Part shown: piece after piece, positions 5,939-7,654 of the stretch
Numbering within the stretch: the stretch's first letter is position 1
Layout: every line of letters starts with the position of its first letter
Source: Bordetella parapertussis
GTDB taxonomy: Bacteria; Pseudomonadota; Gammaproteobacteria; Burkholderiales; Burkholderiaceae_C
Assembly (NCBI GenBank): GCA_945900695.1
Contig: CAMDJU010000126.1
Location: forward strand, 1 to 7,654
Reading direction: 5' to 3'
Length of the DNA stretch: 7,654 bases
Translations under genes and position numbers: made by a program
Notes under the pieces: generated by a model
Seen by the model: the letters and a program-made list of their open reading frames with translations, nothing else
The model's database searches: none
Told to the model about the DNA's origin: nothing

Positions 5939-6259
5939 TCAACAACTGTTGTTCAAGCCCTCACAGCCCTGGCTCAGGCCTCTCGGCTGCAAATATTTCG
6001 CGCTTTGGTCCAAGCCGGGCCCACAGGGCTCACACCTGGGGCTCTGGCAGCCCACGTGGATGTGGCGGCCAATACCTTGTCGTTTCACCTCAAAGGCTTG
6101 ATGCATGCCGACCTGGTCAGCCAAGAGCGCATCGGTCGAAACCTGATTTACCGGGCGCATTTCGATCGCATGAATGCCGTGCTGGCCTATTTGTCTGAAA
6201 ACTGCTGCCAAGGCCAAAGCTGTGCCGTCGAGGCCACCGAAATTCGCAAAGTTTGTTAA
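5933..6259 (+). CDS. arsR: ArsR-family arsenite-responsive repressor
   Basis: A 108-residue winged-helix repressor of the ArsR/SmtB family. It should hold the operon off by binding DNA as a dimer and let go when As(III) binds its thiols. The recognition helix region is near 35-56 (LTPGALAAHVDVAANTLSFH), followed by the wing LVSQERIGRNLIYR (61-74). The E. coli-type sensor ELCVCDL is absent from the N-terminus. Instead Cys91, Cys92 and Cys97 sit in ENCCQGQSC near the C-terminus, as in the Acidithiobacillus ferrooxidans ArsR, which uses Cys95, Cys96 and Cys102. A fourth cysteine, Cys108, is the last residue. The start is ATG at 5933 with no real Shine-Dalgarno sequence in front. It is the first gene of the rightward operon, 15 bp before arsC, and is probably autoregulated. 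Confidence 0.93.
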   Translation: MESTTVVQALTALAQASRLQIFRALVQAGPTGLTPGALAAHVDVAANTLSFHLKGLMHADLVSQERIGRNLIYRAHFDRMNAVLAYLSENCCQGQSCAVEATEIRKVC

Positions 6260-6261
6260 CC

Positions 6262-6270
6262 CTTAGGAAT
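6262..6270 (+). promoter_or_regulatory. Ribosome site of arsC, same 9-mer as MAPEG site
   Basis: CTTAGGAAT precedes the arsC ATG; the AGGA core is about 7 bases upstream. The identical nine bases occur at 7427-7435 before the MAPEG start. It supports the chosen starts of both genes. The repeat may be chance, since AGGAA is a common ribosome-site core. Confidence 0.6.
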
Positions 6271-6274
6271 CCAA

Positions 6275-6778
6275 ATGTCCGACACCCACCCCATCCATGT
6301 TTTGTTTTTGTGCACCCACAATTCGGCGCGCAGCATCTTGGCCGAGGCCTTGCTCAACCACCTGGGCCAAGGCAAATTCAAAGCCTACTCTGCGGGCAGC
6401 AGTCCGCGGGACCACCAGCAACCCAACCCCTTGGCCCTGCGCACCCTGGAAAAGGCCGGCATCAGCACCCAGGGCTTGAGCAGCAAAAGCTGGGACGTGT
6501 TCGCCACACCCGATGCGCCCAAAATGGATTTGATCATCACCGTGTGCGACAACGCCGCCGGTGAGGTATGTCCCTATTGGCCCGGTCAACCTGCGACGGC
6601 GCACTGGGGTTATGCCGACCCTTCCGAAACCCAGGGCAGCGAGGAGGAAAAATTGGCGGCCTTTGCGCAAACCCTGCACCAAATCAAACACCGGTTGGAA
6701 ATTTTCATCAACCTGCCCGCAGCCAGTCTGGACAAATTGAGTTTGCAAGGCAGTGCGCGTGCGCTGTCTGCACCATGA
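6275..6778 (+). CDS. arsC: Arsenate reductase, low-molecular-weight phosphatase type
   Basis: A 167-residue cytosolic enzyme that reduces arsenate to arsenite. It has the LMW-phosphatase loop C-x5-R as CTHNSARS (C13 to R19), which binds arsenate, and an Asp-Pro (D115-P116, YADPS) that acts as general acid. Cys91 (TVCDNAAGE) and Cys99 (VCPYWPG) are the likely shuttle pair that passes the disulfide outward, comparable to Cys82 and Cys89 of S. aureus ArsC, though spaced one residue wider. That makes it the LMW-phosphatase (S. aureus-like) class rather than the glutaredoxin-linked E. coli plasmid type; whether thioredoxin or a mycothiol/glutaredoxin system recycles it cannot be read here. The start is ATG at 6275 with TTAGGAAT as ribosome site. 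Its stop overlaps the next start as ATGA, so it is translationally coupled to the channel gene. Confidence 0.94.
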   Translation: MSDTHPIHVLFLCTHNSARSILAEALLNHLGQGKFKAYSAGSSPRDHQQPNPLALRTLEKAGISTQGLSSKSWDVFATPDAPKMDLIITVCDNAAGEVCPYWPGQPATAHWGYADPSETQGSEEEKLAAFAQTLHQIKHRLEIFINLPAASLDKLSLQGSARALSAP

Positions 6779-7431
6779 AACACTGGCAAACCTGTGCGGC
6801 CGGGTTGGTGGGAACCGCCGCCTTGCTGTGCGCAGTGATTGGCTCGGGCATCATGGCCGAGAACCTCAGCGGCGGAAATGTGGCTGTGGCGCTGCTGGCC
6901 AACACCTTGGCCACGGTGTTTGCCTTGTATGTGTTGATTGAAACCATCGGCCCCATCAGCGGTGCGCACTTCAACCCCGCCGTCTCATTGGTGATGGCCT
7001 GTCGCAAAGCATTGCCCGTGCATTTGCTGGCAGGGTATGTGGTGGCCCAGTTGCTGGGCGCTGCCTTGGGGGCTTGGCTGGCCCACGCCATGTTTGAATT
7101 GCCCATCCTGCAATGGTCGGCCCATGTGCGCACCGGACCGAGCCAATGGCTGGCCGAAGTCGTGGCCACAGCCGGCCTTTTGTTTGTCATATTGAGGTCG
7201 CCCCCGGGCAAAGCTTCCGCCCTGGTCGCTTGCTACATTGGTGCCGCTTATTGGTTCACCGCCAGCACCTCTTTTGCCAACCCGGCTGCGGTGTTTGGGC
7301 GCATGCTGAGCGACACCTTTGCGGGCATCGACCCATCAGACGCCCTGGGTTTTGTGGCCTCACAATTGGTGGGTGCAGCCCTGGGCTGGCTGCTCCATCA
7401 TGTTTTAAGCCCCCCATCCCATCCATCTTAG
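6775..7431 (+). CDS. aqpS: MIP/aquaglyceroporin channel, AqpS-like, probable arsenite exit channel
   Basis: A 218-residue inner-membrane channel of the major intrinsic protein family with about six membrane segments in two repeats. Both half-helix motifs are present: HFNPAV (Asn67-Pro68-Ala69) and FANPAAVFGR (Asn169-Pro170-Ala171). In ordinary aquaporins the second NPA is followed directly by the selectivity-filter Arg; here the residue is Ala172 and the nearest Arg is at 176. AqpS-like channels in arsenic operons, first studied in Sinorhizobium meliloti, also lack the usual filter Arg and pass As(OH)3. Position right after arsC supports the same role: arsenite made by ArsC leaves by diffusion. 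The start is ATG at 6775, overlapping the arsC stop by 4 bp; the frame is open to 6568, but that part lies inside arsC and looks non-coding. The symbol is given by family and context, so it is tentative; glycerol or other solutes may also pass. Confidence 0.88.
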   Translation: MKHWQTCAAGLVGTAALLCAVIGSGIMAENLSGGNVAVALLANTLATVFALYVLIETIGPISGAHFNPAVSLVMACRKALPVHLLAGYVVAQLLGAALGAWLAHAMFELPILQWSAHVRTGPSQWLAEVVATAGLLFVILRSPPGKASALVACYIGAAYWFTASTSFANPAAVFGRMLSDTFAGIDPSDALGFVASQLVGAALGWLLHHVLSPPSHPS

Positions 7432-7435
7432 GAAT
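7427..7435 (+). promoter_or_regulatory. Ribosome site of the MAPEG gene overlapping the channel stop codon
   Basis: CTTAGGAAT places AGGA about 6 bases before the ATG at 7440, and the TAG stop of the aquaglyceroporin (7429-7431) lies inside it. A ribosome ending the channel gene would sit on this site, favouring translational coupling. Confidence 0.6.
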
Positions 7436-7439
7436 TGCC

Positions 7440-7654
7440 ATGAACCCACTGCCCTTTGCCGCCCTGATCACCTTGTTGGCCACCGCCTTGATGTTTTGGA
7501 CGGCCATCAACGTGGGGCGCGCTCGGGTGAAGTACGAGGTCAAAGCACCCGCTACATCCGGGCATGAGATGTTTGACCGCGCTTACCGCGTGCAAATGAA
7601 CACCATGGAAAGCGCACTGATGATGCTGCCCGCCTTGTGGGTGTATGCGGCCTT
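7440..7654 (+). CDS. MAPEG-family membrane protein, 3'-truncated by window end
   Basis: The first 71 codons of a gene that runs past the right edge. It begins MNPLPFAALITLLATALMFW, a membrane segment (about 4-22), followed by a basic loop (VGRARVKYEVKAP) and FDRAYRVQMNTMESALMMLP. The R-x-Q-x-N-T-x-E pattern with a following hydrophobic helix is the hallmark of MAPEG proteins, four-helix membrane proteins that include microsomal glutathione transferases. Most bacterial members have no assigned reaction. The start is ATG at 7440. Its ribosome site, in CTTAGGAAT at 7427-7435, contains the stop codon of the channel gene, so the two are probably coupled and the gene belongs to the ars transcript. 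A glutathione-linked role beside arsenic genes would fit, but is inference. Confidence 0.83.
   Translation, partial: MNPLPFAALITLLATALMFWTAINVGRARVKYEVKAPATSGHEMFDRAYRVQMNTMESALMMLPALWVYAA

Noticed and set aside
6568..6774. Upstream extension of the aquaglyceroporin frame
   Set aside because: It lies wholly inside arsC in another frame and has no membrane or family signature; the ATGA overlap at 6775 is the natural start.

Overview
The window reads as a gene-dense stretch of a betaproteobacterial chromosome, most likely Burkholderiales and probably Comamonadaceae. This rests on the moderately high GC, two orphan Bug/TctC-type periplasmic binding proteins, an arsR-arsC-aquaporin cluster, a short MetE-like protein and the compact layout; no marker gene fixes the genus. 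I see no insertion sequence, CRISPR array, phage gene or tRNA.

Left part (1-5659). A Bug-type solute receptor gene, cut by the left window edge, runs rightward and ends 4 bp from a convergent block. That block holds six leftward genes. In transcription order they are: a second Bug receptor (5659), a VOC-fold metalloenzyme (4673), a small exported six-cysteine repeat protein (4025), a MetE C-terminal-like zinc methyltransferase (3640), shikimate dehydrogenase AroE (2447) and a small outer-membrane beta-barrel protein related to lipid A deacylase PagL (1598). Receptor and VOC gene are 8 bp apart, and AroE and the barrel gene 6 bp apart, so these pairs are probably cotranscribed. A 96-bp stretch between the VOC and cysteine-repeat genes is packed with inverted repeats and may separate or process the transcript.

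Middle (5660-5932). A 273-bp divergent intergenic region serves the leftward block and the rightward arsenic operon. It carries a dyad across the arsR start codon, and a good Shine-Dalgarno sequence that faces an out-of-frame ATG upstream of the Bug gene.

Right part (5933-7654). The rightward arsenic operon is arsR (AfArsR-type Cys-Cys-Cys sensor), arsC (LMW-phosphatase-type arsenate reductase), an AqpS-like aquaglyceroporin overlapping arsC by 4 bp, and then a MAPEG-family membrane protein cut by the right edge. The expected logic is that ArsR senses As(III), ArsC reduces arsenate to arsenite, and the channel lets arsenite leave down its gradient. No ArsB or Acr3 pump is visible here.

No clearly new multi-gene system is evident. 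The least ordinary items are the six-cysteine repeat protein with the structured region ahead of it, a Ser-to-Cys change at the presumed catalytic position of the PagL-like protein, and the pump-less arsenic operon that continues into a MAPEG gene.
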